Assembly: GCF_003259745.1 (NCBI RefSeq)
Contig: NZ_QLMC01000002.1
Location: 670,272-734,271 of the forward strand
Reading direction: 5' to 3'
Source of the DNA: Larkinella arboricola
Lineage (GTDB): Bacteria > Bacteroidota > Bacteroidia > Cytophagales > Spirosomataceae
Length of the DNA: 64,000 bases
The translations under genes and the position numbers were made by a program. Shown here piece after piece: positions 40,136 through 48,292 of the stretch. Position 1 is the stretch's first letter. Each line of letters begins with the position of its first letter. The notes beneath the pieces are model-generated. The model did not search any database. It worked only from the letters and a program-made list of their open reading frames with translations, and was not told the DNA's origin.

Positions 40136-40569
40136 GATTGCCCGCTAACACGCTGTAGCCTGAAAAGGATAAATCGAAAAGTTGGGTATTTGTCAGACAA
40201 GATATCGCTCCAGGACTTTACTAGTGCGTACTTTGCTATGAGTAAAATAACCGGTAGTGGGATATGGAGTTGGTTTAGTTTTTGCTAGCAATTAACCAAC
40301 TCTGTCACTGCTTACCGTAAGATTGTTATGACTACGTTTTCCTGGATGAATACCCCGTATATAAGACGGTTTTCCAGCTTCTGGACTCAAGTTAATAGCA
40401 CTGTAGTGCGCCCTCGACCCCGAAGATACTGACCCTGAAAATAGGAGTTCACAAACGGCCTGATCCGACGCTGGAGCCGAGTGAACTAGCTATGTACGTG
40501 AGGAATGGTTACTCTGGCCCATTCTCCATTTTTTGAATAGTCTCTACCTACCGTAAACTAACTTTTTTA
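40136..40569. other. Gene-free stretch
   Basis: No gene, hairpin terminator or consensus promoter was recognised between the beta-helix gene and the 68-aa gene. Confidence 0.45.
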
Positions 40570-40776
40570 ATGACACCAATTGAACGAAGGCTCCGTCGTA
40601 CTCCCAACCGAATAAAATTTCGGTGTACGGCTTTTACTGCAAATGGAACTCCCCTGGTAAGCCGCCATTTCTATGCGTATGGAGAGGAGGGGGCCCGCAT
40701 CCAGTTTGATGAATGGCTGGAAGTTCACGCACCAGCCGCCTACAATCCGGACACCATTCTGGTAACGGTTGTGTAA
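40570..40776 (+). CDS. Small basic hypothetical protein
   Basis: A 68-aa protein, MTPIERRLRRTPNRIKFRCT at the start, then FTANGTPLVSRHFYAYGEEG and FDEWLEVHAP. The first 20 residues are strongly basic. The middle has a pattern (strand, NG turn, R.FY) faintly like family A proteins, which I regard as unproven. It is followed by a clear terminator, which supports a real transcription unit. Confidence 0.55.
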   Translation: MTPIERRLRRTPNRIKFRCTAFTANGTPLVSRHFYAYGEEGARIQFDEWLEVHAPAAYNPDTILVTVV

Positions 40777-40819
40777 CGAGTTCGGAATTTTCTTATACGT
40801 ATACAGTCAACTTGATAGG

Positions 40820-40852
40820 AACCCCAGCATATACATGCTGGGGTTATTTTTT
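40820..40852 (+). terminator. Terminator after the 68-aa gene
   Basis: An 11-bp perfect stem (AACCCCAGCAT with ATGCTGGGGTT, 4-nt loop) is followed by ATTTTTTG. Confidence 0.9.
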
Positions 40853-41004
40853 GCCTAAATCAGCGTTTTATGGGGTGAAGCGGAATTTAACACGAAACCA
40901 GCGGTAAGTTTTATCGGCTAGAGACGGTGTTTTTTAATCAAAAACGGTTGTTGGCTGGTTAAGCAACATAAATCACCAAGGAAACTCTAAAAATGCTGGT
41001 TATT

Positions 41005-41274
41005 ATGAAAAGATTTCTTGTCGTCCTTCTAACGGTTTTTACCTCTTTCTCGCTGGTAAGCTGTGATCCGCTGGACAAAAAGTACAATAAGGAACAGTAT
41101 TCGGAAGTAATGGCTGAACATGCCGATTCTGCAAGCCGTTCGGCTTTCAACCGGGCAATGGTTGATAATGAAATCAATGATATAAGAAATGAAGATTTTA
41201 CGTATCAGGAGTTGATTGACCAGGGGAAAACCCTGCAACGGAAAGAACAGCCGGGTAAAAGTGTAGCCCGTTGA
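41005..41274 (+). CDS. Small lipoprotein, unknown function
   Basis: An 89-aa protein from ATG 41005 (MKRFLVVLLTVFTSFSLVSC), with a lipobox and acylated Cys at residue 20. The alternative start at 40993 adds four residues. The mature part is hydrophilic and helical with many Glu, Asn and Arg: KKYNKEQYSEVMAEHADSAS, then DNEINDIRNEDFTYQELIDQ. It ends in a short basic tail. No family is recognised. A terminator follows 33 bases after the stop. Confidence 0.7.
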   Translation: MKRFLVVLLTVFTSFSLVSCDPLDKKYNKEQYSEVMAEHADSASRSAFNRAMVDNEINDIRNEDFTYQELIDQGKTLQRKEQPGKSVAR

Positions 41275-41307
41275 AAGTGATTTTTATTTGTTGTACACAC
41301 ATAAAAC

Positions 41308-41331
41308 CCCGACTAGGTAGTCGGGCTTTTT
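41308..41331 (+). terminator. Terminator of the small lipoprotein gene
   Basis: A 7-bp GC-rich stem (CCCGACT with AGTCGGG, loop AGGT) is followed by CTTTTTT. The GTAGGACAGAGA motif follows 5 bases later. Confidence 0.9.
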
Positions 41332-41407
41332 AATTAGTAGGACAGAGAAATTTATAGATAATTAGAGCAGAGAAAATGCCAGGGAATGGAATGTGTTGCG
41401 GTACGAT

Positions 41408-41770
41408 CTAAACGTTCAGAAGGTCTAATTCCTGATCAATCTGTTGTTTGAGCTGCACCAGAATTTGGCTGTGGGTATATTTTCGTTGCAGCCGATCCGG
41501 TAATTGCGATTGCGAAATGGATTCTCCTTCAGAAATAGATTCGGCTAAAAGGACATTTAAGGTATCCAGTACATGTTGTTGCAGTCGGGTCAGCTTAAAA
41601 ACCGTCTTGGGGTTAGCAGTCGGGTTTTGCTCCAGCTTTTCGATCAAATCGAGCAAGGTCGTATGTTGTTGCTGGATCTCATTCACCATTGCCAACCAAC
41701 GGTTTTCGATAACCGTGTAGTTCGGTAAATTGGTATCCTTATTGTGCACCATTTTTGAAAAGCTATCCAA
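41408..41770 (-). CDS. Helical hypothetical protein
   Basis: A 120-aa acidic protein rich in Gln and Leu, predicted to be a helical bundle or coiled coil: VNEIQQQHTTLLDLIEKLEQ, TVFKLTRLQQHVLDTLNVLL and HSQILVQLKQQIDQELDLL. No signal peptide, membrane segment or catalytic motif is seen. A later in-frame Met at residue 7 is possible as the start. The gene stands alone. Confidence 0.65.
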   Translation of the reverse strand: MDSFSKMVHNKDTNLPNYTVIENRWLAMVNEIQQQHTTLLDLIEKLEQNPTANPKTVFKLTRLQQHVLDTLNVLLAESISEGESISQSQLPDRLQRKYTHSQILVQLKQQIDQELDLLNV

Positions 41771-41928
41771 TTGATAAAGCTTAATTGAATGTACTGTTGC
41801 GTAAAACTACATAGGTATTTTTACAATAAAAAGTATCAGCACTTATTTTTTTAGAAAAACTTCCGTAATTTCCTGTAGAAACCGTCTGCTTATTGAAACT
41901 GTTTAAACTTTTCTTTTTCCGCTTCAAC

Positions 41929-41950
41929 TTCCTGCTGATATCAGCAGGAA
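41929..41950. repeat. 22-bp perfect palindrome within a longer inverted repeat
   Basis: TTCCTGCTGATATCAGCAGGAA is its own reverse complement; imperfect pairing extends it to about 38 bases (CTTCAACTT / AAAGTGAAG). It lies 75 bases beyond the stop of the minus-strand SDR gene and may be its transcript end or an operator. Confidence 0.7.
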
Positions 41951-42024
41951 AGTGAAGGTCTATCTTTAGTCTCCGCTACCTTGCCGATCTATTTACCCGG
42001 GGCCCTGCCAGAAAAGTTACCGCA

Positions 42025-42777
42025 TCAGGGCACATAAATCATTTTGCGTGTCATTCCGCCATCGACAGTAAAGTTCTGGCCCGTAATGAACGAATTGGCG
42101 TCATCCAGCAGGAATAAAATCATTCGGGCAATATCGTCGGCCTGCCCAACCCGCCCGGCCGGGTGTTGGGCATGATCTTCCGGGCGTAACGGTTCATTCC
42201 GCGCTTTTCCTTTTTTCTTCAGGGCCGATACATCGATCCAGCCCGGACTGATGCAGTTGACCCGGACGGCGGGGCCTAAACTGATCGCCAGCGAATGGGT
42301 CAGGGCAAAAATACCGCCTTTCGAAGCGGAATAGGCAAACGTGTCGGGTTCGGATTGAAAAGCCCGGGTGGAGCAAAGATTAACGATACTGCCCTGTTGT
42401 TCGGTCAGGTGCCGGGCGGTATATTTGGCGCAGAGGAAGGGGCCGGTCAGGTTCGTGCCAATCACGTTGTTCCAGTCTTCGAGCGAAAACCGGTCGAGCG
42501 GCTTCTCCACCATAATGGCGGCATTGTTGATCAGGTGATTGATCTGCCTAAACCGATCGAGGGTAGCGCGGACCGCGTTTTTGACGGCGGTTTCGGAGGT
42601 TATATCGCAATGAATAACCTGTGCTTTCGCGTTCGACGCCTTCAGAGTTCCCGAAAACTCCTCAAGGGCCTCCGTGTCGTTCTCCCAGACAGCGACCTGG
42701 TAGCCGTGGGTCAGTAGGTACTGCGTCGTGACGCGCCCAATTCCCTGCGCTCCTCCCGTAACAATAACTGTTTGCAT
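42025..42777 (-). CDS. SDR family oxidoreductase
   Basis: A 250-aa classical SDR. It has TGGAQGIGRVTT (about 7-18), the adenine-binding CDIT, NNAAIM (about 87-92), the catalytic Ser in VNLCSTRAFQ, YSASKGGI as the YxxxK motif, and the C-terminal FITGQNFTVDGGMTRK typical of 3-oxoacyl-ACP-reductase-like SDRs. Cytoplasmic; the substrate is not inferable. It is divergent to the histone-deacetylase-like gene, with 42 bases between start codons. Confidence 0.92.
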   Translation of the reverse strand: MQTVIVTGGAQGIGRVTTQYLLTHGYQVAVWENDTEALEEFSGTLKASNAKAQVIHCDITSETAVKNAVRATLDRFRQINHLINNAAIMVEKPLDRFSLEDWNNVIGTNLTGPFLCAKYTARHLTEQQGSIVNLCSTRAFQSEPDTFAYSASKGGIFALTHSLAISLGPAVRVNCISPGWIDVSALKKKGKARNEPLRPEDHAQHPAGRVGQADDIARMILFLLDDANSFITGQNFTVDGGMTRKMIYVP

Positions 42778-42819
42778 AAGCGGATACGTAAATCTAACTG
42801 CCCGCTAACTTACCGACGG

Positions 42820-43722
42820 ATGTTGAAAATTGCTTATAATTCTATTTACCGACACGAATTACCCGAAGGTCATCGGTTTCCTATGCTAAAATACGAACTG
42901 ATTCACGATCAGTTGCTGTACGAAGGGACATGTAAGCCGGATAATTTTTTTTCACCGGACCCGGTCGATGACCGCTGGGTGCTGACGGTTCATACGGCGG
43001 AGTATGTTCGGCAACTGAAAACGCTGAGCGTACCGGCGGTGATGATGCGTCGCATCGGGTTTCCGCTATCAGAGGGGCTGGTACACCGCGAATGGGTCAT
43101 TGCGCAGGGAACCATTGATTGCAGCCGGATTGCCCTGAAAGACGGTGTTGCGCTGAACATCGCGGGCGGAACCCACCATGCGTATCCGGACCGGGGCGAG
43201 GGCTTCTGCCTGCTCAACGATGTGGCCGTAGCGGCCCGGTATCTGCTCGACAACCAGCTCGCCAGCAAAATTCTGATCATTGATCTGGACGTACACCAGG
43301 GCAATGGGACGGCGATTATCTTTCAGCGCGAACCCCGCGTTTTTACATTTAGTATGCACGGAAAAGACAACTACCCGCTGCACAAGGAACACTCGGATCT
43401 GGATGTTGAATTACCGACCGGAATGACCGACGAAGCCTACCTCAACCGGTTGTTCGCTATTTTACCGGACGTAATAAAAAAACAAAAGCCCGATTTTCTG
43501 TTTTATATTTCCGGCGTCGATATACTGGAGTCCGACCGGCTGGGGAAGCTGAACATCTCCCGCGAAGGCTGTAAACAACGCGATGCCTTTGTATTTGAAC
43601 TGGCCCGTCAGCACGGTTTGCCGGTGACGGTATCGATGGGCGGTGGCTATTCACCCCGGATTGCGGACATTGTAGAAGCGCATTGCAACACGTTTCGGTT
43701 AGCTGAAAAACTTTACTTTTAA
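42820..43722 (+). CDS. Histone deacetylase family (AcuC/HDAC-like) hydrolase
   Basis: A 300-aa zinc hydrolase from ATG 42820 (MLKIAYNSIYRHELPEGHRF); the ORF is open 16 codons further up but that part overlaps the divergent promoter region. HDAC signatures are NIAGGTHHAYPDRGEGFCLL (the His pair and the GF), LIIDLDVHQGNGTAII with the Asp-His zinc ligands, FSMHGKDNYPLHKE, ISGVDILESDRLGK with the third ligand Asp, and the Gly-rich MGGGYS. Bacterial members remove acetyl or other acyl groups from proteins or small molecules. It is the first gene of a three-gene run. Confidence 0.92.
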   Translation: MLKIAYNSIYRHELPEGHRFPMLKYELIHDQLLYEGTCKPDNFFSPDPVDDRWVLTVHTAEYVRQLKTLSVPAVMMRRIGFPLSEGLVHREWVIAQGTIDCSRIALKDGVALNIAGGTHHAYPDRGEGFCLLNDVAVAARYLLDNQLASKILIIDLDVHQGNGTAIIFQREPRVFTFSMHGKDNYPLHKEHSDLDVELPTGMTDEAYLNRLFAILPDVIKKQKPDFLFYISGVDILESDRLGKLNISREGCKQRDAFVFELARQHGLPVTVSMGGGYSPRIADIVEAHCNTFRLAEKLYF

Positions 43723-43779
43723 GGCCGTTCGTTGATCAGAACGGAGGGCCTGTTTTTAACGAATCAACCTGAATTAACG

Positions 43780-44295
43780 ATGAAAATACAGTTTTTAGCG
43801 CTGCTGCTTGGACTGATCACGACAGGGCCGGTTCTGGCCCAGCAGACCTCGCCTGATTCGTCGAAGGCTTCGTCGGAACAAACCCAGCGACGGTTGCGCC
43901 GAATCGAAACCCGCACTACGACCACCAAACTGTATCCCGAACGCGATTCAATCCTGGTATTGCTTAAAAACCGAATGGCGGTTTTAAACCCCGGAACAAG
44001 AGCGGCCAGCGAACTGACGGCCTGGTTTACCGAAGAGGCCCGCATTGCCGATATCGACGGTCATATGAAAACGCCGACAGAATACCAGACCTCCACCGGC
44101 AAACTGGGCTATCGGAATTACCGGGTCCGGAAGCTGGAAATTAATGAGAATCAGGCTCAGGCCGTGGAAGTCTATACGATTGCGCCGGACGGAACAACGG
44201 GTGCGGTGCCTAAAACTGCTACGGCTACCAGCCAGCTCCGTAAGGGCCCGGACGGTAAATGGCGGATAACCGAAATGCGTATAACATCGAAGTAA
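43780..44295 (+). CDS. Exported NTF2-like (SnoaL-type) hypothetical protein
   Basis: A 171-aa protein from ATG 43780 with a Sec signal (MKIQFLALLLGLITTGPVLA then QQ). The frame is open to 43732, but the signal fixes the start. The mature part has an NTF2-like outline: an N-terminal helix with AVLNPGTRAASELTAWFTEE, ARIADIDGHMKTPTEYQTST, and paired strands ending LRKGPDGKWRITEMRITSK. It could bind a small ligand in the periplasm. It lies 57 bases after the HDAC-like gene and 16 before the hydantoinase-like gene. Confidence 0.7.
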   Translation: MKIQFLALLLGLITTGPVLAQQTSPDSSKASSEQTQRRLRRIETRTTTTKLYPERDSILVLLKNRMAVLNPGTRAASELTAWFTEEARIADIDGHMKTPTEYQTSTGKLGYRNYRVRKLEINENQAQAVEVYTIAPDGTTGAVPKTATATSQLRKGPDGKWRITEMRITSK

Positions 44296-44311
44296 ACCCC
44301 GTCCGATTATC

Positions 44312-45616
44312 ATGAGTCGATACCGTTTTAGCATTGATTTGGGAGAAACTTTTACAGATTTCGTCATACTGGATGACACCGGACGGTTGTCCATCAAAAA
44401 AATACCGACCACGATTCATGACTCAATCCATAATCTGGTGGAAGACCTGAGGTATTTCGTGATGGAGTGTAAGATTGAAATTGCCGACATTGAAGCGTTG
44501 GTGGTGGGAATCAGTGTGCAGATGCCACCGGATCGGGCCATCAACTGCGCCCGTGATCTGGAACAGCAGCTGCTGGCCGCTGGCTGGCCCAGTCCGCTGC
44601 AACTGGTGACAAATCACGGGCAACTGTTGCGAATCCACGAAGCCGCCGAAAACCCGGAAGCCATTATGTCGCCCCGGATCGGTGGTCTGATGACCGGACG
44701 GTATTTTGGCGAACAGATGGAGCAGAAAAATCTGGTGGTTCTCCGGATCGGGGGCGCTTCTGCGTTTTTATCGTTGCAAACAGAACTGTCGGCCCGGTCG
44801 ATGGATACGCTCGACCAGTCGCTTGAGAAGTACGGCCTGAGTCTTCCGATCGGAGGGAACAGTTACATTGGGCTTAACGACAAGGGGGAACCTGTTTTAC
44901 AGCCTGAACACGCCACGCCCGGCCCCGGCCCGGCCTGCTTTGACCGGGGGGGCGATCTGCCCACGCTGACCGATGCCGACCTGGTGCTGGGGTATCTGAA
45001 CAAAGACTATTTTCTGTATGGCGCCATCCCGTTAAAGATCGAATTGGCGAAAAAAGCCATCCTCAAACACCTGGCAACGCCCCTGAATATTTCGGTGGAA
45101 GAAGCGGCCATGCGGGTTTCCTCAGGAGTTGATGCGACCATTGCGGATCACATCCGTAAACTGACCGGTGCTCATACCCGGAATCTGGAATCGTATAGCC
45201 TGCTGGCGTTCGGGGGCGCGGGGCCGGTCCATGCCTGCGAGATTGCCCGGCTGGTGGGCATATCGCAGATGGTTGTTCCGGTCGGAGCGGGCGTATCGTC
45301 AGCGCTGGGCTACTTGCTGGTTTTATCCGAAAACGATCCCGACTGGCAAATACCCAAAGCCATGCAACGGGCCGGTTACTACAACCCAACCCGGCGACTG
45401 GGCGACTTTTACGCCCTGAAAGGGTACCGCTCGGTGTATTACGAAAAAGATCTGACGCCCTGCGGATGCCCAATTTACGACCGCGCCGGTATTCGCTCGG
45501 ATGATACACTATCAGGACCGGCCATTATCGAAGGCCCGGAAACAACCGTTGTCATGCGCGAAAAGAGCTACGCCCGAATGGACGCCTTCCGGAATCTGCG
45601 GATTAGTATGCGGTGA
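44312..45616 (+). CDS. Shortened hydantoinase/oxoprolinase (HyuA)-like protein
   Basis: A 434-aa protein related to the HyuA subunit of ATP-dependent hydantoinases and 5-oxoprolinases, which normally has about 650-700 residues. The N-terminal ATP-phosphate motif is altered: IDLGETFTDFVILD instead of IDVGGTFTD. A second conserved motif, usually GGTSTD, appears as RIGGASAFLSLQ. The C-terminal half keeps the family: ATPGPGPACFDRGG, TLTDADLVLGYLNKDYF, VDATIADHIRKLTGAHTRNL and LLAFGGAGPVHACEIARLVG, then VVPVGAGVSSALGYLL. Large segments between these blocks are missing compared with the family. It may have lost catalysis or been adapted. No hyuB partner is adjacent. Confidence 0.8.
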   Translation: MSRYRFSIDLGETFTDFVILDDTGRLSIKKIPTTIHDSIHNLVEDLRYFVMECKIEIADIEALVVGISVQMPPDRAINCARDLEQQLLAAGWPSPLQLVTNHGQLLRIHEAAENPEAIMSPRIGGLMTGRYFGEQMEQKNLVVLRIGGASAFLSLQTELSARSMDTLDQSLEKYGLSLPIGGNSYIGLNDKGEPVLQPEHATPGPGPACFDRGGDLPTLTDADLVLGYLNKDYFLYGAIPLKIELAKKAILKHLATPLNISVEEAAMRVSSGVDATIADHIRKLTGAHTRNLESYSLLAFGGAGPVHACEIARLVGISQMVVPVGAGVSSALGYLLVLSENDPDWQIPKAMQRAGYYNPTRRLGDFYALKGYRSVYYEKDLTPCGCPIYDRAGIRSDDTLSGPAIIEGPETTVVMREKSYARMDAFRNLRISMR

Positions 45617-45700
45617 AAAGAGACATAAGAGGAGAGACAAGAGACAAGAGAAGAAAGAGATGGAAGTCTTTTGTCTCTTGTCTTTGCTCTTTTATCTTTT
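45616..45700. repeat. A/G-rich imperfect inverted repeat
   Basis: The left arm carries direct repeats of AGAGACA (GAGACAAGAGACAAGAG), the right arm the complementary CTTTTGTCTCTTGTCTTTG. It forms a hairpin of about 34 bp with mismatches, between the convergent hydantoinase-like and transglutaminase-like genes. Confidence 0.7.
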
Positions 45701-46687
45701 CTACGAATTATAAACGGAGAACGACGCAATGCAATCGTATTTCCGAACGCGGGAATAGCCGCGGGGTCGGGCAAAAATGTGGAGGGTTGACCAGCCCCGG
45801 ACGGGCACCTGAAACTGAAGATGCTGGAGGGCGCCCGAACGCGAAACCGTCACCGGAACTTCGGTTCCCTTCGATTGGCCGAATCGACTGATGGTGCAAA
45901 GGTACTCTACCGATTGCTCATTTTGTAGGGTTAACCCGGCGGTTCCCTGCACCCGTAATTGCCCATCACGCGGGAAAGTGGGGCTGAAACCTAACTGAAA
46001 GTACGGATCATAGAGCTTGGGAAACCGGTCAAATTCGCTTTTGCTGAGTGGCTGACTGAGCAGTTGCCAGCGTGGGTCGGTCGGAAAATGCTGCGATACA
46101 AAGAGTTCCGGCGGGGTCAGAAAGTAAAAATCGTTGCTGCCCGCACCCTCTGAAGCCGTGGTGACGGCCCAGGCCAGATCCAGCAAGTACCATTCATCCT
46201 CAATCTTGACGGCATTCCATTCGTGGTCAATCATCTTGACCGGATGGCCCGCTTCGCGGTCTTCGGTTCGGGCGTAGCCCCGGATGGTGATCGCTTCAAC
46301 ACCGGCCCGTTTGAGCAGGTATTTAAAGAGCAGGGCATACCCCGTACAAAGCCCTTTGCGTTGGCGCAACACCCGGTTAGCATATTCAAATTCGGAGTAA
46401 TACCGTTGCGAACTCCGGTTATTGACGGCAGCCATATCGTAGCGAATATGGGAAACCATCCAGGCGTAAATCACCCGTACTTTGTCCATATCCGTGCGGG
46501 CCGGAGCCGTCAGGTAATCCGATAATGCGGGGATACTGCGGGCGTACGAGTCCGGCGTATTGCGGGCGTAGGCATCAATCCGGCTGTAATGATCGGTGGG
46601 CAGAAATGCCGTAGTTGGGGGCTTTAGTCCAACACTGACAAACAAAACAAAAACGATGGGCAGGATTCGGCGACACATATTCTTCAA
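45701..46687 (-). CDS. Exported transglutaminase-like (cysteine peptidase fold) protein
   Basis: A 328-aa protein with a Sec-type N-terminus (MCRRILPIVFVLFVSVGL, about residues 4-21). The transglutaminase-like core covers about 70-190: YAWMVSHIRYDM, the catalytic Cys in RKGLCTGYALLFKYLLKRAG, the catalytic His in DHEWNAVKI and the Asp in LLDLAWAV. The C-terminal part, from FSPTFPRDGQL on, looks like a beta-sandwich domain. It may act as a protease or amide-exchange enzyme in the periplasm. Adjacent genes give no further clue. Confidence 0.88.
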   Translation of the reverse strand: MKNMCRRILPIVFVLFVSVGLKPPTTAFLPTDHYSRIDAYARNTPDSYARSIPALSDYLTAPARTDMDKVRVIYAWMVSHIRYDMAAVNNRSSQRYYSEFEYANRVLRQRKGLCTGYALLFKYLLKRAGVEAITIRGYARTEDREAGHPVKMIDHEWNAVKIEDEWYLLDLAWAVTTASEGAGSNDFYFLTPPELFVSQHFPTDPRWQLLSQPLSKSEFDRFPKLYDPYFQLGFSPTFPRDGQLRVQGTAGLTLQNEQSVEYLCTISRFGQSKGTEVPVTVSRSGALQHLQFQVPVRGWSTLHIFARPRGYSRVRKYDCIASFSVYNS

Positions 46688-46780
46688 CGCTTCGACGATA
46701 AAACTGAAAAATCCGCCCGTTTATTGTTAGCCGCCGTTTTGGGATGGTGACCGCATCCTGATTCCAAGCAGGTTAGCTGT

Positions 46781-46813
46781 AAAAAAAAGACCGTACCTTA
46801 AAAAGGTACGGTC
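46781..46813 (-). terminator. Terminator of the DUF6580 gene
   Basis: An 11-bp perfect stem (GACCGTACCTT with AAGGTACGGTC) is followed on the minus strand by eight T. It lies 33 bases past the stop of the DUF6580 gene. Confidence 0.92.
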
Positions 46814-46846
46814 GCTGTAATCTATTGTGATGTAGGGTAACCGTGG

Positions 46847-47386
46847 TTACCGGGCCATTTTCAGAACCGGGAACTGCCGCTGGAGAAGATAATAACTGCC
46901 GAATAGAACAGCGCTAAATGTCAGATCGCCCAGCACACCGTTCAGGAAAAACGATTGCCCGTTGTAAAATGCCAGACCAGCCGCGTAGCTGGCCAGCAAA
47001 CCCTGCGGATTCTGGGGATAAAAAGGACTTCCGTACCACACGGCGAAGTTGGTAATCAGGAAGAACAAGGCGGACGACAACAGCGAGACACCGGCTACCC
47101 GGGTTACGGTAATGTTCCGTAAGAATACCAGCCCCAGCGCCCAGATCGCGGCAAATGTTCCGTAGACGGAACCCATGCCGCTGTGGAAACCGATCAGCAC
47201 ATCGCTCAGCAGCATTGCCGCCAGCGGAATGATCAGGCCGAGTGATTTTCGCTCAAATGTGGCCGCGCCAAACAGGGCCAGGGCGGCAACAGGCGTAAAG
47301 TTATAAGGATGCGGGAGCAGCCGACTCAGGGCCGTCAGCAAAATAATGGCGGTCAACGATACCGTACGAATGTGAATGCGCTTCAT
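46847..47386 (-). CDS. DUF6580 family membrane protein
   Basis: A 179-aa protein with about five membrane segments. The family pattern is visible in ALSRLLPHPYNFTPVAALAL, FGAATFERKS, LSDVLIGFHSGMGSVYGTFA, FFLITNFAVWYGSPFYPQNP and SFFLNGVLGDLTFSAVLFGS. The layout resembles substrate-binding (S) components of ECF transporters, which is an inference from topology and the N-terminal FTPVAAL motif. Function of the family is not established. A 348-base gene-free region with repeated short motifs lies upstream. Confidence 0.85.
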   Translation of the reverse strand: MKRIHIRTVSLTAIILLTALSRLLPHPYNFTPVAALALFGAATFERKSLGLIIPLAAMLLSDVLIGFHSGMGSVYGTFAAIWALGLVFLRNITVTRVAGVSLLSSALFFLITNFAVWYGSPFYPQNPQGLLASYAAGLAFYNGQSFFLNGVLGDLTFSAVLFGSYYLLQRQFPVLKMAR

Positions 47387-47734
47387 GGCGTGAAGTTACG
47401 TTGAAAATTAAAAACTGTCAAAACCCGGTTCGGTTTGAACGGCTAAACGCGCTTTATTTCCCGGTATTTGCACCCTATATAACCTGGACAACCTGGAAAT
47501 GATTCTCGAAACAGACGGGCAGGCGGTTTTTATACCAAACCCGTCTGCTCTGGAAATGATTGCCTGGGGCAAACGGGCCAGCTCCTGCGGAAAAACGGAG
47601 TCGAGCCTTATCAAAAAGAGAAAGAGGAGGTATCTGGCAGGAAACGGTAGCAGCAGCGTTTGTGAGAAAATGTAACACCGGCAGCCTGGAAATGCGCCAT
47701 CATTGCCAGACTACCGGGATTCGCGTTCGTAAAA
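47387..47734. other. Structured upstream region of the DUF6580 gene
   Basis: No gene. On the minus strand ATCATTTCCAG occurs twice (about 47500 and 47557) and CATTTCCAG once more (about 47695). CAGACGGG pairs with CCCGTCTG around 47511-47548. I could not match it to a known riboswitch; the cobalamin box is not visible. Confidence 0.4.
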
Positions 47735-48292
47735 TTAATACCGCTGGTAAAAAATCAGGATGTCTTTGACTTTATCACGGACCCGTTTCAGCCGCATTTT
47801 TACGGCGCTGTCCTTTACCTGTAATAGTATAGCCATTTCTTTGATGTTCATGTTTTCTTCATACTTCATTCGCAGGTACTTCGACTCAATAGGGGCAATT
47901 TTGTTCAGGATTAGATCCACCATTTCATACCGTTCTTCCATTCCGGCATGGTCGTTGTTTTCGGCCAGGGTTTTCATGATTTCACCATCCAACTCCACAC
48001 AATCAGTCTGACGACGGCCCATTTTCATACGGTCCATGCAGTAGTTTGTTGATACGGTGTACAACCAAGTTGAAAAGGATGATTTTCCCTTGAAATTGTG
48101 TAAGCCCGACATCACCCGAATAAAAATATCCTGCATGTAATCTTCTGCATCAGTGGGGTCCTTGGTAATGGTCAGACATCGGCGGTATACCTTGTTGGAA
48201 TAACGTTTGTAAAGCTGACCAAAATAATCGCTTTGTTGAGTCGCTAGATAATACTGGACCAGCTCCTCGTCGGTGTGACGGTTAGTGTTCAT
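47735..48292 (-). CDS. ECF-type RNA polymerase sigma factor
   Basis: A 185-aa sigma-70 family protein from ATG 48292 (MNTNRHTDEELVQYYLATQQ). The longer frame to 48382 adds 30 residues not typical of the family. Region 2 has FGQLYKRYSNKVYRRCL, DAEDYMQDIFIRVM and SFSTWLYTVSTNYCMDRMK. Region 4 has IESKYLRMKYEENMNIKEMA and LLQVKDSAVKMRLKRVRDKV with the helix-turn-helix. No anti-sigma gene is adjacent, so how it is controlled is not visible. Confidence 0.92.
   Translation of the reverse strand: MNTNRHTDEELVQYYLATQQSDYFGQLYKRYSNKVYRRCLTITKDPTDAEDYMQDIFIRVMSGLHNFKGKSSFSTWLYTVSTNYCMDRMKMGRRQTDCVELDGEIMKTLAENNDHAGMEERYEMVDLILNKIAPIESKYLRMKYEENMNIKEMAILLQVKDSAVKMRLKRVRDKVKDILIFYQRY

Noticed and set aside
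40570-40776. The 68-aa protein as a fourth member of family A
   Set aside because: The EAFDGT motif is missing and the alignment would need gaps; the similarity is limited to a few residues around an NG turn.
47387-47734. Cobalamin riboswitch upstream of the DUF6580 gene
   Set aside because: The conserved B12 box and its partner helices are not visible on the minus strand.
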